Source of the DNA: Congeria kusceri
Lineage: Eukaryota; Mollusca; Bivalvia; Myida; Dreissenidae
NCBI GenBank assembly: GCA_027627225.1
Contig: CM051036.1
Span: forward strand, 39,138,426 to 39,202,425
Direction of reading: 5' to 3'
Length of the DNA: 64,000 nucleotides
The notes beneath the pieces were generated by a model that searched no databases, was not told the origin of the DNA, and worked only from the letters and a program-made list of their open reading frames with translations. A program made the translations under genes and the position numbers. Positions 26,901-41,900 of this stretch are shown one piece after another (positions within the stretch are counted from its first letter, which is position 1; the number at the start of each line of letters is the position of its first letter).

Positions 26901-29900
26901 TAAAATACAAAATGTTAATGACATAAATACAACTAGCTTTAACATAACCTTACATGAATTAGAAAAATTCTGAATTCATGAACAGTTAAATATATATAAA
27001 TTAAATATAACATGGTTAAACTATGTCATCTTTATATTACAAATATTCATGTATGGTAATTATGTTAAAAATCTGCATTCATTTCAATGCCATCAATTAA
27101 TGGTAGAACAAACATAAGCCTGTTTTCGTCATCGAAATTACCCGTTGGCAAAGCATGCCTGCATCTTACTTATATTTACTTAGGTGCAAGAAAATGCTAC
27201 AAGCCAACCTATACATGTGCCATGTCGTGGGAAAACCGGGAATGCTACAAGCTAACCTATACATGTGTCATGTCGTGGGAAAACCGGGAATGCTACAAGC
27301 TAACCTATACATGTGTCATGTCGTGGGAAAACCGGGCTTAATGCACTTGTGGAGTCCGATACTTCTGCTTTTAAGGTAGTTTCTGTTTCAAGGAAGTCTC
27401 TTCTAAACATAAATACTGTAGGCGGAAAGTATCATCATGGATTAAGCTGTGCAGACTGCAGACACTTGACGCACTTGCATTAAGCCTAGTTTTCCCACAA
27501 CACGACACATATATAATCCAAGCCCAACTCAAAATGTACAAGATAACATAGTTAAGGCTGCCTCAATAGCAGATCAAATATAATAACAATCTTATCACAC
27601 AGATACATAAATGATGGCTTTCACAGTGAACAGCTCATTAATTGTGTATGTATCCAAAATTTACAGAAATATCAGATTATTTATTTTGGAAAGTATTTAA
27701 ACATTGAATTATAATTAAACCATGCTCCAACCTATGCCAGTATATGTACATTCAGTAAAGGAAAGACCAATGGAAATAACTCTATCAAATGTATAATTTC
27801 ATAGTTTAAACTAAATTATAATCCCAACATGTACAAGTATTATGATTGTTTTAATTATCCTTAGAAATAGTTCAATATAATTGTTCAATTATTCTTGCAA
27901 GATATATGGCCAATGTATACAACTTTAACAAACCTTTTGTGAACCTTTTTCTCTTTAAATGCCTCATGTCATTAACCCAGGTAACTATCAACATTTTTAC
28001 AAGATACATCACTGCATTACTGGAGCATGGTATCTTAATAAAAAAAAATTTGGTTTTTATCTTTATTATTTAACGACAAAGTTCATACTTACATTGACAG
28101 GCTCAAATTCTAGAGACACTTTTGAGACCGACTTTTTAATGGAGTTATTACTGGGCGTGTTTTGCGACTGGAAGTGCTTCCTATCCCAGAACACACAGCA
28201 CAGCATGGCCAGCGTCTGAACGTCCCCGACTGACTTGTAGTGGTCCATCCTGCAGAGAAAACAATAGGGACACTATTCACAATGCATATTAAGTAATTTC
28301 TCAAATACTTCCACTTAAGTGTAAAATTTTAATGTATTGTTTTTGTTAAGGCCAAAAAAATAAAGCGTGTGTTTCGGGTAATGGTCTTAAAAAAGTTAGG
28401 TAGGGTCGGAATTGATTTTTATTTTTTTTAAAGACATTTCGGTAAAACTAACTAACATCTGTAAGATCTGACGATCACGGATTTCACGGAAAACAATCGT
28501 CGCTAAAAGCTTTAGGGTCCTGGGGGGGGGGGGGGGTTTGCTAGGAGGGCAGGGTTGCCCGAAACACAGAAACACACCTTGCTATGTTTCTAATATTCTT
28601 CAAAATATTTTGTAATTATTATGTAATTCATATATATTAAGCAGCACTGCACTGTTGCTATATGGAATGATACAGTTATGGCAGTTTTCAGATTTAAGGA
28701 TAAGAATACAATTTAACGTAAAGATACTTTGTGAAATGCACCCCTGCAGGCCCCATGCAGGTGACCTGATAAGGCGTTTCATGTGTAATTAAGCATGGAC
28801 AATCTTAGTAAACAGAATCAGGCTGATCAATTATGCACAAAATTTAAAATGTCTATGTACACACTGAAATGAAAAACTATCGCAATCATGATACCTGACT
28901 GTTAATAGTGTGAATAGGTGGACATTCTTTATTAAATATATTTTTATTATCTTCTTTAAATGTCTTCTACATTCTTTGAGCTTACGACACTCAATTATTT
29001 TGCACTGACCACTTAATTTCTGACTGACGTGCATGAATTTGATTCCCAAACATTTTTTTACTTCTGCAACAAAACTTGTCTGTAGCACTGCCCTTGTTCA
29101 CAAATATCAATCTTAGCTGATCCGGATCATCTCGCTCAATGAGCGGAATCTCAAAGATATTTTATTATTCGAAATCACTTGCCTTCTTTACAAAAACAAA
29201 ATAACTATTTATAGATTTTGATAATAATATTCTTATGACAGATTGCAAAAGAACACAAAGAGAGATAATAATGCATCATCTGAAGTTGACCAAACAATTT
29301 AAAAATTTGTTCCAGATTTTTAGTGAACAATATATTTATGGTAACCTTATCGCTAAATATCTGGCTCAAGTTAAAAATGTTCAAGTATTAATTGGCATCA
29401 TTATCCTAAAATAGTTATTATTACGGCATATCACAAGACCATTATGAATATAGCAGGAACATGTATGAGCCCACATACAGTGACTCGACCATTCCCCGCC
29501 CCAGAGGTCGCTGCGCCCACGGAGTGCCGGTGTCTGGGTTCATATCGGGCTGCAGACATGGGTGGTGGATCACTGGTATCAGGGACCATAACTGAAAAAC
29601 ATAGTTGGAAAATATTTAACGCTAAATATATATCGCAGTCAATGCAAATCGTTTGTTGGCCATTTTAACTGCTGAAGTCAAACTATTAAGTGTTTATTTG
29701 GGCCATTTTGGACAACGATGTTAACAATTTTAATCTATATAGTCAGCAATTGAAGGATCAAACTACATGACAAAGTGTACTATCTCTCAAAGTCAAGTGC
29801 AATTTCACACAACAGATATACACCAGTTAGCCTCTAGCTTTGAATACTCTTTAGCTTTACAAGTGCATTGAAAAGTAGAAACAAATTGCTTACAATGTCA

Positions 29901-32900
29901 AATTTTCAATTGATATAAAATTCCACGTACTATCAAAATAATTATGGAGTCTGTGTTAATAGAAATGTTTGCAATACGATAATTATGCCTAATTGTTGCA
30001 TATGGGTACACTGTTTTGTCTGAGATAAATGTAGGTCTCCAGTCAAAATCAGCATGGAAGTTTCATGATTTAATCCTATGATCGACTTTATATTTTACAA
30101 AAGATTCCAACAGCTTACAGACATATCACAGAAGTGGTTCCAACCTAACAACCGACCAAACTGTAAGTATTAATAGAAAAAAAATTTAAACAATGACATA
30201 AATACTGAATTCTCTACCCTGACTAGATCTCTTCTTCCTACTGAAGCAGCTTCTATTTTGTTGTGTTCACACATGGCAGACAAATTGTTCAGGTTTAAAC
30301 TAAAATGAAAAAGCAAAAAAAATAAAACTTACTAAAATGTAATAAAGATATATCAATATTCTAGGCAAATGTGGCCAAGGGGGGAAAGTAAGTGGACTTG
30401 TTAAAAAGCAATTTTCGGAGTTAATATCTTATCATCATAAAGTTACTTTCAAATAGTTTCTATTCGGATGTTTGTACTCAGAAATTTTTACTGGGTAAAA
30501 GTCCATTGGGTTGTAATTAATGAAAACTGGAATGTCATTTTGTAGACAATTAACATCATATAAACATTTGGTCAAATCCTCATAATTCTTGTACATGTCC
30601 ATTATTATCTGGTAGCCATTTAACATTATACCAAACATTTGGGCAAGTTCAAACATTAAAATGCATTACCATTTTAACAGCATTTAAACATTTATGCAAT
30701 TGCAGGCATTACAGTCCCTTATTAGTTGAATAACATATAAGCTCAAATCAAGTTACACGGTACCTGTATTTCTCCCCCAACTCTCTGTGGATATTGAGGA
30801 GATAGTGGGTATCGTAGATCAAGACTGGCTCCAGTTTCACTGACTTCTTCTGATCCTTCACAACTCGGTCTTTGTCGCCAACATTTCCCTTGACTTTAAC
30901 TTCCGGAATTTCTTTAAAAGTCCTGGACTTTGTTCGCTGCCGCTACAGAAAGAAACAAGACACTTCGTTCGATAATCACACATGCCCCCGGTTAGTGCTG
31001 GAAGCCCATCTGAATTATTCCAAAGTCCAAATCTAAGTCCAAATTAGATCAAGGTCAAAGTATGGTTGGGTGATATAAGTGGATTGGAAATGATCATAAG
31101 CAACAACTGTTTAAGTATCCAAGACATGTAGTAAGTCGTGTTGGTGCTGACGAAACGGTAAAATCTACTTAATCTTGTCATGGACGGACGGACGGGTGGA
31201 CAGGACAATCACTATATGCCTCCCACATCAAGATGCCAAGGGCATAAAAACATAGCCCAAAGCATACAAAAAAGGAATATTTCAATTTGCAATGTATGCA
31301 GTCAACTTTTGACAAAAAACATATTCCAGGTCAGTCTATAGCAAGCAAGATCCAAAAGTTTATTTTCTACTTAAGAGTTGTTATTACTTAACAGTTAAAT
31401 GTGTGTACAAATATGATCCTCCAACTATAACAGCAATACTCCCGTAACATCTATCGTTAAAGAACATATTCTAAGCTTTACATTCCCCTTATGAAAAAAA
31501 CACAGAACACATTTCAGTAAAAAAAAAAAAACACAAACACTCAGTCAATTAAACAAAGAAAATGTCAAATACCACAAATTTCCAGATAAAAAATACATGT
31601 AACAGAAATCTATGGTTTTGAAACCATGCTGAATATTCATGAACAAAGAATTATGGTATATACCATTATTTTTGAGACTGACTACTGTAAAATGGCAACA
31701 AGTTACAGCCTTCTACATTAACTTCATTAAGCAATATTAAATTTTTTGGCATAATTAATGGTAGTAAACCACTTAATGAATATGTTCATGAATATTTTAA
31801 AATCTGATGATGAAAATTTAATACACAAATGATTTACACTTGAAATTATATATCATACAAAACTACAGTCATGTTAAATTGTTTCTCACAAATGTTGTTT
31901 CGAACATATACTGTGGAATTACTAATCTTCACGCAGGTCTAATGTTCGCGATTTTTGCGCTCCAGCCATTGCGCAAATGTATGACAACTGCGAATATTTA
32001 TTACATGCATTGAAATAAATTCAACAAAACTGAATGAACTTCATCCTTAATGTAATTCGATTAACACAACGGTAATAATCACACAACGCGATATGCAACA
32101 ATAACATAATAGTAAGCAAATGTCATCAGTTTGGCATGAATAGGTCGCCTATAAAGTGATGTAAAATCCCAACGACAGGCCTACATGTTTTTACTATCAC
32201 TTCAATTCATAATTAGAAAACAGTTTCGCCGTGTATATAAGTACATAGGCACATACATGTAACAACAGATTGTCCCTGGCTTGACACATGTTTTGAACGG
32301 GCAGCATAAGCACTTTGCTGCCACATGCAAACCTGGGGCTCACACATAATACACACAGGCTTAACACATGTCTGGCTAGTGAACCACAGCACCAGCACCT
32401 GCATGCAAGCGTACTAACAGATATTACATGTACTAATTTTCAGCACGGCCCTACTCATTGAATAAAATACTAAAATTGGAATGCAGTCCCAGCACCACGA
32501 ATAGGACGGTCGACCAACGACCAAGCTTCATAATGTCATTTGTCGGAATACTGTGTATTGCAAGGTCAGTGGCTCGGCAAATGCAGAAACTACGGGATTT
32601 GAAACTTTGATTGCTATAACTGGCCCGCGCGAGGCATTTCTGCAAGACTGACGACACTTGCTGTCTGGTAACCGGGGCGCCATTGCTATGACTAAAAGCA
32701 GCCGTACCCTGGTGTTGGTTAAGGAAATATTCCTACAATGTGGATACTGGACATGGTGGCTTTTTTCGCATGGCAACGTTATGGTAACAGGCGGACCGTT
32801 CTGGTTTGTTTTTGATACACGTAACGTGAACAACGCAGCTTGTCTGTTGAGAGTAACGCATACGTCGTCGCGCTTAACGTGATTCGACACCCCGGTGAGA

Positions 32901-35900
32901 CTTGTTGCTACGAGTTCGCTGATGCGAAAGAGGCCAAAATATGCGCATGTAAATACTGCCTGAAAAAGTTTGGTTTCCAGTTCATTGTAGCATATTCTGG
33001 GCAAAACCCTGATAATTTCAGTCAAGATTGCTTTTGTAATCAGACGTCTAATATCTTCTAGCTGTCGCCTTGATCTAACACACCCTTCTAACAGTCTATT
33101 TACCACAAACATGTTATGTATATCATGGAAACCTTGTATTTTATGCATGTAATTAATACCCGATATATAAGTCTTCAAAGTACGTGGTGAGCAATTTGTT
33201 TCAAAACAATATGCTATAAACCATCCTATGTGCTGTTCGGGAATTGGCAATGTTCTGTCAAACCCACATTTTGCAAGAAAGGCATGGAAAGCCTTTAACA
33301 CGGCGTCGTAGGTCTTTCTATTATTTTCTGCTATGGCATTTCGCAAAAGTGAGTCAGCTCTTTGCTAAAGATTTCCCAGAAATGAGATGGTATCGTGCGA
33401 GGTTCCGCATCCGGTGCCAGTCGCCGAAACCGTGCTATCTGAACACGAGAAATGGCGTCGCAGATGGCATTATTTGCCCCTGGGACATGCGCCACTCTCA
33501 GGAGAATATTAAACTGCAGACATCTGATTGTTAAAAGTCTTAGGACCACAATAACTTTTTCCGACTTAGATGATATGGAGTTAAGTATATGTACTACGCT
33601 TATATTATCGCAATTGAACCTCACTTTTTTATTGTGCAGCTAGTCGCCCCACAGATAAATTGCTACCATGATTGTAAAAATTTCTAAGACAGTAATTTCT
33701 TTCTTTCTCCCAAGTGTCTGGCCAGCGATCGTGTGCCACGGAAATAGATACCAAAGCTTAAATCTGCCCCTCCGGCGCTATCCGTGTACAGTTCCGCCAT
33801 GTCGTTAGTAATCCAAAATTGATCATGGAATACTGAAACTCCATTAAAACCTTTAAAGAAGTTAGGCCATAGCTGCAGATCTAGTTTGTCCGCATATGGA
33901 GTTGATCAGTCTACTACAGAACGGGCAACCTAGGGAATCGCTCTGCAACAAAAACTGAGTGACCCTATCAACGATTGCATTTCTTTAAGCGTAGCTGATT
34001 TTTTAGCCATCATAAACCGGATGTTTCTAAATAAATATTCGACTTTTTCTCTAGGAATACGCACTACCATTTTGTTTGTATCAAGTTCGAGACCGAGGAA
34101 AACCAAAACTTCTGTGGGTCCCTCAGTTTTTTCGTGAGCTAATGGGACATTTTAGTTCTGCATTTTTCAATGAATAGCGAAAGTAAAGCGTGAGCCCCTT
34201 CATCATTCTCGTCTCCCCCAAGAAAGTCATCCAAGTAGTGGATGAGCAGGCCCGATGCGGCTTTCGATTTTACGGAATGCTCGAGAAATGATGAGAAGCG
34301 CTCAAACGTTGCACAGGTAATTGATGCCCCTAAAGGTAATTTTTTTCTACGAATACGTATTATTAAATTTAAAACCTGAAGCTCAAAATCTGCTGGTCAT
34401 ATTGGTAAGAGTTTAAAAGCGTTCTTGATGTCTAACTTGAAGAGTTTACAGTGTCTACCCAGTTTGTGTATCATTTTTACTGCCTCATCAAAACTAGTAT
34501 ACTGAACAGAGGTGAGATTCGGGTCAATGAAGTCGTTCACCGAAACCCCTGCTGAGTAAGATCAGTGATAAGTCATTCAAAATTTGTTGGGTTCTTTTTT
34601 CGGTACAAAGCCGCTAGGGTAGACAATAAAATTTTCTAATGGTTTACGGAAAAACGGTCCTGCCACGCGGCCGGCCAAAATTTCCTTATCAATTTTCGCC
34701 TTAACAATTTCTGTATACATTTTAGCTGATTTAAGGTTATTTGCCTCCCTAGTCTCTCTCAGGCCCATGTATTGCATACTAAAGCCATTCTTAAACCCAT
34801 TTTCTAGAAAATTCGCATAATTTATATCGTTAAGTACATAAATATTAGTGTTAAACTGCCAAACTGATTGGTGAGCAAGCAATTTCATTGATGTTAGCAT
34901 TACAAGGGCCGCTGATATGTTCCACCAGCGTGGTTGCCATTGGTTACCTTGACAATTGTCGCCCACAAAATGGCTGCTGAGGTATGTTATACTGCTGATG
35001 CGTTATGAAGGATAGGGTGCTTGGTGCCGCTGCGTTCAGTATAGTGCACACTGACGCTGGGTGACCTTGACCACAGGAAGAGCAAGCGTGTTTAAACCTG
35101 CAGTTAGGCCAGGTGCACCTGCCGGTATTAAAAAAGTTGCATGTTCTGAACTGCTCAACCGGTATTCTTTGGGCTGTGGCAGCTGGCGCGTTTGCAGTGA
35201 GCATTTGGATACGCCACCATAAGTCGTAGTTGATATGCGCCCAAGATGAAGGCCCCAATGATTGCCTAACCCTCAATTGCTCGTCATAAACCCACCAAGC
35301 TATGCCGCCTTGATTGTCCACATGTATCGCAGTAGCTCTGCAGTTTTTGTGGGGTTGACCTTGACATATATCGGCAAAAAAATATGAATGCGTTGGTCTA
35401 TTTTTCGATAGAGGTGATTTTGTCTTTGCATTCCCGCGGTTTAAACATTAAGTGACCATTTACCGACAATTGGAATGTCGCGCTCGAACAGAAATCGGCC
35501 AGCTTAAGCGACTCTTTCAACAGCACTGCAAAGTTAATAAACTCGCCCCTCTCTATCTGACTGCGAATCTGATCGGGGACATGCGCAGCTATATCGACGG
35601 GCGATAAACGTATCAGACTCGGACCCCGAAATTGTTCGATGCAAACTGTGTGCCGGGCAGGTACTGTCGGCGCTGTAGAGGTAGCCGATACGGAGTTTGT
35701 AACAGGCGCCGTAGATCCACCACACCCTCAGTGTTTGCGATGTAATATCTTTAACCATAATTTTCCACTTCCAAACACTAACATAAATTGTATAGTAATG
35801 ATCTGTTTGAAGTAGAAACTCATTCATTGTTTTTTATTATTTTGATATTTTTGTAAAAGTCGAATACAAATGTGAGTTATGAAAGTGCTTGTAATGTATA

Positions 35901-38900
35901 CATACCCAAATGTGTTAATTTAGTTTGATTTCACTAATTTACATTTTGAATAAAGAATTTGCATCCACGATGTGTAGCCTTTATTTCAGCCAGCATTTAA
36001 TTAACAACAAGGTGTCAGTTTGACACGACGTGATATAATTGATCTATTGTCTCGCATGATATGCGGCCTCTATTCTCCACAAGTAGACCACCGTTACCAA
36101 TTAAGAGCATAATCTGGTACTGATGCACGTGTTAAACGTGATAAAACAAGCTGTTACAATAGGACCCTTCACCGGCGATCTGCCCAGTTGGACATTTCAT
36201 CGAATAATTGACACTTCTTTCTGAACACAACTGACTTTCTTTTCTTTTCTTCTTTTTAAAATCAGATTTGCGCAAATTTAAAACCACGTGAATATGTCAG
36301 CGATTGCCAGTGTGCTGAATTATGTACCCCGCAAATTCAAGTGATTCCACAGTATAGCAGGTTCTAATAATGGACGTACCTTGTTTAGAATGTACCATTC
36401 ACCCACGGTTCTTATTTCAGCTTTTGGGGTCGGGGGACTTCGCGAGTACAAAGCATAGTTAGCGCTGCTGGTGGAACTGCGAACTCGACTTGTTGATGAA
36501 ATTGCTGCCAACTCGGACAGGGCCCTGTAAAAATGTAGATTTTGCTGAAAAAACCCTCAGTCAAATGATTATATTACAATAACATACACACAGTATTCAT
36601 TAGCCAGCCAACTGTGTCAAGGTCTTGAAAATACCGGTAATCCATTTTTAAAGAATAAATTGGCAACCAAAAGCTATTAAAAAACAACTGCTTCAACACA
36701 AAACCAATCAGCAATCATTTCCTAAGCAGGTCAAATTTTAAACTCAAACAGTTGATAAACAGGATCCGTTGTTGAACGTTATCAGTTCATGAAGTTCTTA
36801 ACTGAGTCGTTTATGTTCGTAGTCAGTTCTTGCAATTCTTCAGCAGTCGGAAATTAGTGACAAACAATTTGAACTGTTCAAAATAATGGCCACAAACTCC
36901 TGATTCCAATAATTCGTAGTTAATTTGTAACAAATTCGTAGTGCATTCCAACCAAATGTTGCTTTTTTAAGTAATTTCGCTGAGCATTCAGGAATCATTT
37001 CCCAAACAAGCTGTCTTACTCACTTTGGAGTTTTTTCGATTCCAATAATGGCTTCTTTTGACCTCTTAAAGCATATCAGCAGATCTGAAAATTATGAGAT
37101 AGTCGTAAAACATATATATACAGGAAATAAATTGCTTAAACAATTGTATTAAATAATCATACAACATACACATTGTCATTATACAGGAAATACATTGCTA
37201 AATTAAACAATTTTATTAAATAATCATAAAATGTACACATATTGTCAATATACAGCAAATAAATTGCTTAATTTAACAATTTTTATGAAATAATCATAAA
37301 ACATACATGTACTGTCATTTACAGGAAATAAATTGCTTAATTTAACCATTTTTATGAAATAATCATAAAACATGCATGTATTGTCAATATACAGGATATA
37401 AATTGCTTAATTATAAAATTTTATGAAATAATCATAAAACATACTAGTGTTGTCAATATACAGGAAATAAATTACTTAATTAAACAATTTTATTAAATAA
37501 TCATAAAACGTACATGTATTGTCAATATACAGGAAATAAATTGCTTTATTAAACCATTTTTATGAAATAATCATTAAACATACATGTATTGTCATTATAC
37601 AGGAAATAAATTGCTTAATTTAACAGTTTTTATGAAATGATCATAAAACATACATTTATTGTCATTATACAGGAAATAAATTGCTTAATTTAACAATTTT
37701 TATGAAATACTCATACAGGAGGGCCATGACGGCCCAAAGCGCTCACCTGAGAACTGGTACAGATGAAGACCATACTGTTGTGACAGGTTTGAAAATTAAG
37801 GTATCTGAACAATACGCAGACGGGGATAGGATCAACTTTGATTTAAAACATTGGTTAGTGCAATGGGCTAACTAAAGTATGAATTGGGTAGTGGATGTGC
37901 ATTTGTTTTGCTAATGATTCTCAAATCATTTTTCTCGATATTCTTACCTACCCTTTTTCATTAAGTCAGTGACATTTCTGGAAAATGCAGAAACAGTAGA
38001 TTAAGATGTTTTTTTCGCAAACAGTTTTGGAGAACTATTTGCAATGCGATAATTGCGATGGCTGTGCTATAAGGTAAAGTTTTGCTTTTTCTTTGATAAT
38101 TTTTTTTCCAATGATGATAAATGATGTTAATGCAGGCTCTGAAGACATCAATGTTGCATGTACAAATAACTGCACGCAAGTCTTGCAACTGTTGGAAATC
38201 AAATTTTATCAATCAATTTTTATGATCATGTGCAAACTGTGTAAGTTTGGTCAACACTGAAGCAAAAATCGTGTGTGCAAACAAATCATTGATTACTTGT
38301 GGATGTTTTTTTCCAAACACAAGGGGCAATAACTCTGGTGTATCTGGCCCTACTTGCTTATATTAGACGTCACTTGTTGTCTTATGTTCATAGACAAACT
38401 GTACACAACTGGTGAAGATTGGATGAAAAATGAAGTCTCTATGCTTAATAATGTTCAAGTATGCATATTTTTTGTACAAACAAAGGGCAATAACTCTGGT
38501 GTTTCTGGTTCGATCTTGCTTATATTCGATTTCACCTTTATTCTTATGGTCATAGACAAACTGTGCAAGATTGGTGAAGACTGGATGAAAAATGAAGTCT
38601 CTATCCTGAATAATGTCCATTTTTGCATATTTTTTTCACAAACAAAGGGCGATAACTCTGGTGTTTCTGGTCCGATCTTGCTTATATTCGACTTCAACTG
38701 TAATCTTATGGTAATAGACAAACTGTGCAAGATTGGTGAAGATTGGATAAAAAATGAAGTCTCTATCCTGAATAATGTCCATAATGTCCATGTTTGTATA
38801 TTTTTTTTAATAGACAAAGGGCAATACCTCTTGTGTTTGAAAACAATCTGGCCAATTTTTTGCATCTGCTGAGATCTGATGGTCATACACAAACTGTGAA

Positions 38901-41900
38901 AGTTTGGTTAAGATTGGATGGAAAATAAAGTCTATACGTTGGAAACGGGCATTTTTGTACATTTTTTGCATGAAAAAGGTGCAATAACTCTGGTGTTACT
39001 GGTGTGATTTGACCCAATAACAATCCCATCCGAGATTTTATGGTCATACACATACTGTGCAAGATTGAATAAAAAAATGCAGTCTTTATCGCGATAACGG
39101 TCCAAATTGTTGACGGCATAAGGACGACGGACGATAGACCACAGGCGTTATGGACTTTTTTCTTATAACAAACTGATTAGTCATTTTCTCTTGGCCTTGA
39201 TACCACAAATTCTATAGTCACTGTGGACATTCAGGATGAGCACAATAACTTACAACAGCATCCTGTTGCCTTGGAGATATAATAGTCAAGTCTTTGGCAC
39301 TCACCCACTGAGTTGAACTGTGCGCCGCAAGTTCTTGGAAATGGTATTGAGTTGTCCTGATAGGCAGAGAATGGCAGCGGGTGTATGAACGGCATGTGGA
39401 ATGGGTCCGTATCCGGGGTCTTTCTCTCTTCCAACTGACGAGTAACCAGATAGGTGAAACATCAGGAAGTAGTGGAAATAATACGCAAATATTATATTAA
39501 ATGCTAATTTTTATCATATTGTCAAAAACATCTATCAGCAAATGGCAATCAAAATGTTGATATTAAACTCAAATTAATATATTATATAGCAAAAAAGCTG
39601 AGACAAGACAAAAGCAAAATAAATACAAAGAATTAATTTAATTTATCATGAAGCAGAATAAATTTTATGACATAAACTCATATATCTTCTAGCAAACTAA
39701 ATGACGTAAAGTAATTCATCCTCTAGCAAACTAAATGACTTAAATTCATTTTTCATCTAGCAAACTCAATGACATAAATTCATTTATCATCTAGCAAACT
39801 AAATGACATAAATTCATTTATCCTCTAGCAAACTAAATGACCTAAATTCATTTATCCTCTAGCAAAATTATTCTGATGACTAACATAAATTTATCCCCTA
39901 GCAAAATGACCTGAATTCATTTATCCTTTAGCTATAGCAAAATAATTTCAAGACTTAAAATAATGTGTCCTTTTATAGCAAAACAACTCTAATGACATAA
40001 ATTATAGTTTGCTAACTGCTTATACATACATTCATGTTCTCAAAAGCGCTGGCCACTTGACGGATGCACGGCTCCAGACAGTTCAAGTTCTTTTTCACGC
40101 TCTTCTGACTCGTTTCTATCAACACCTGAGAAATATATGTTTCAAAATTATAATACATTGTACTACTATGTAGATAACTGTTTATGTCGGACTAATTTAT
40201 TGTTTCAGTAACACTTTAAAGGTATGCCTATTGTATTTTTATGCATGTATTTGAACCAAAATATGGACATATTTTCGAGAAACTCATATTCATGTATCAC
40301 AAGTATCAAAGAAATGATACCAACCCTCAGCAGTTTGTTATTCAGAGTGTGGGCAAGGCCGGTAGCTGAGGTAACATCAAAAATGGGCGTGGCATTGTTT
40401 GGATAGTCCATGGGGAAGGTCATTGTGACACAGATGGCGTGCTTCCCAGAGTAGATGGACATACTGCACTGTCGACTGTCACTGTCCAGCTACAAACGAG
40501 TAGAAGCAAAGTTGATAAAAGTAAGCTTTTATTGGTTTAGTTGGCTATTTGGTTATTAAGTTCCATATTAACTCGAATAATTATTTCTTTCTTCGTTTTC
40601 TCTTTTATACAACAAACATGCTGACTTCAATATTTGAAACTTCTTATCAATTCATTTGGTATCAGTACAGATAAGTTTTTTATGCCTATATGTATACACA
40701 ACATATGTCAATTAATAGAATGTTAACAAATACTGGGCATAAAATATTTGATATGATTACAGATACAGGTCTTCTTAATAATATGCTTATATGTTTTATA
40801 CATTTATATTTTCATTAATAGAATGTTAACAAATACTGGGCACAAAATGTCCATACCCTGTTGATAGTGACGTTGGGGATGAATTTGTTGACCAACGAGA
40901 ATTCCTGCATCAGCGTCATGGTCTGCCTCTCTGATTGGCTGCTACCGGTGTTGAGGTCTGGAGCAGTTGACGACATGAGCACCTCCCTGTTTGAGTCCGA
41001 GGAAGCCATCAAGGTTTTATCTCCACAGTCCAAAACCTCATGTCCACACAGCTGAAAACAAGCAGCCACATACTTCAATAAAAAAAGCGCTAATTGGGAA
41101 AAACTGATGATGAAAATTTAATACACAAATGATCTCTACTAGTGTCATATTGGTTGAACTCCATATTTTAATGTGTGTTTTTCTGATTTGTTTTTTATTA
41201 AACATGCGTCATGCAACGATTTCCTAACTAAATAAATATTCTGGAACTTGTAAATACTTGTCAATACAAAACTGAGAACGTTTTGCAATCCAATTAAAGC
41301 ATAATTATGCAAAATATATGTCTTTGATGCAATCTATATAACAACTCGTTTGCTGAGAAATATTCATGTGATCAGTAAAACTATCACTGATCTGATACAA
41401 TATGGTTTAAAATGATTGAAAGAAACACAATTTGTTTTGATATAGTGTATGGTAATAAGTACACTATTTGTAAGTATTTACACGACAAGCTACTTTAACA
41501 CAGACGTGTCGTGGGAAAACTGGGCCTGATGCATGTGCCTAACATGTCATCCAGGGTTAGCCTGTGAAGTCCACACAGGTTAATCTGGGATGGCACTTTC
41601 TGCCTACAGTGGATTTATGTTTAGAAGAGACTTCCTTGAAACAGAAAATACCATACAAGCAGAAAGTGTCATCCTGGATGACACTTTACGCACATGCATT
41701 CATTAAGCCCGGTTTTCCCACGACACGCCTCAATAGTTAACCTTCCTAAAATTATAATTCCTGCAAGAACACGTGTAAATCATCTCAGACGGAGTGATTT
41801 CCAATCACACCTGACTCTACCGGCAAGGTCATGTGACCACGCCATGTGATCTCAAACAACCCAGCTGGGAATCTGTCATATTCGCCTTTTTCTCATCACC

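Larger units (their letters stand above)
22442..28092. other. WDR59 intron 20
   Basis: Holds MITE copy 3 (23114-23375), family B copy 2 (25150-26130), family D copy 1 (26357-26800), and MITE copy 4 with its triplicated edge (27193-27512). The rest, including 23376-25149, is AT-rich with no recognisable feature. Confidence 0.75.
32440..35830 (-). mobile_element. DIRS-like (tyrosine-recombinase) retrotransposon, decayed
   Basis: Minus-strand order gag-like, reverse transcriptase, RNase H, tyrosine recombinase, the arrangement of DIRS-superfamily elements, which integrate with a YR rather than an integrase. No methyltransferase-like domain was seen, as in Ngaro-type elements, but the element is too broken to place in a subfamily. 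Several in-frame stops and frameshifts. Lies in WDR59 intron 16 in the same orientation as the gene. Terminal and internal complementary repeats typical of DIRS were not resolved, so the limits are approximate. Confidence 0.88.

Noticed and set aside
30435..30656. 73-codon ORF in intron 17 as the missing WDR59 exon
   Set aside because: No similarity to the expected LNVNDIQETC segment, which was found instead at 30218-30299 with proper splice sites and phase.
38354..38892. Overlapping ORFs of 172 (plus) and 145 (minus) codons
   Set aside because: Both run through the tandem units of repeat family E; the same residues recur each period, which points to repeat-driven open frames.
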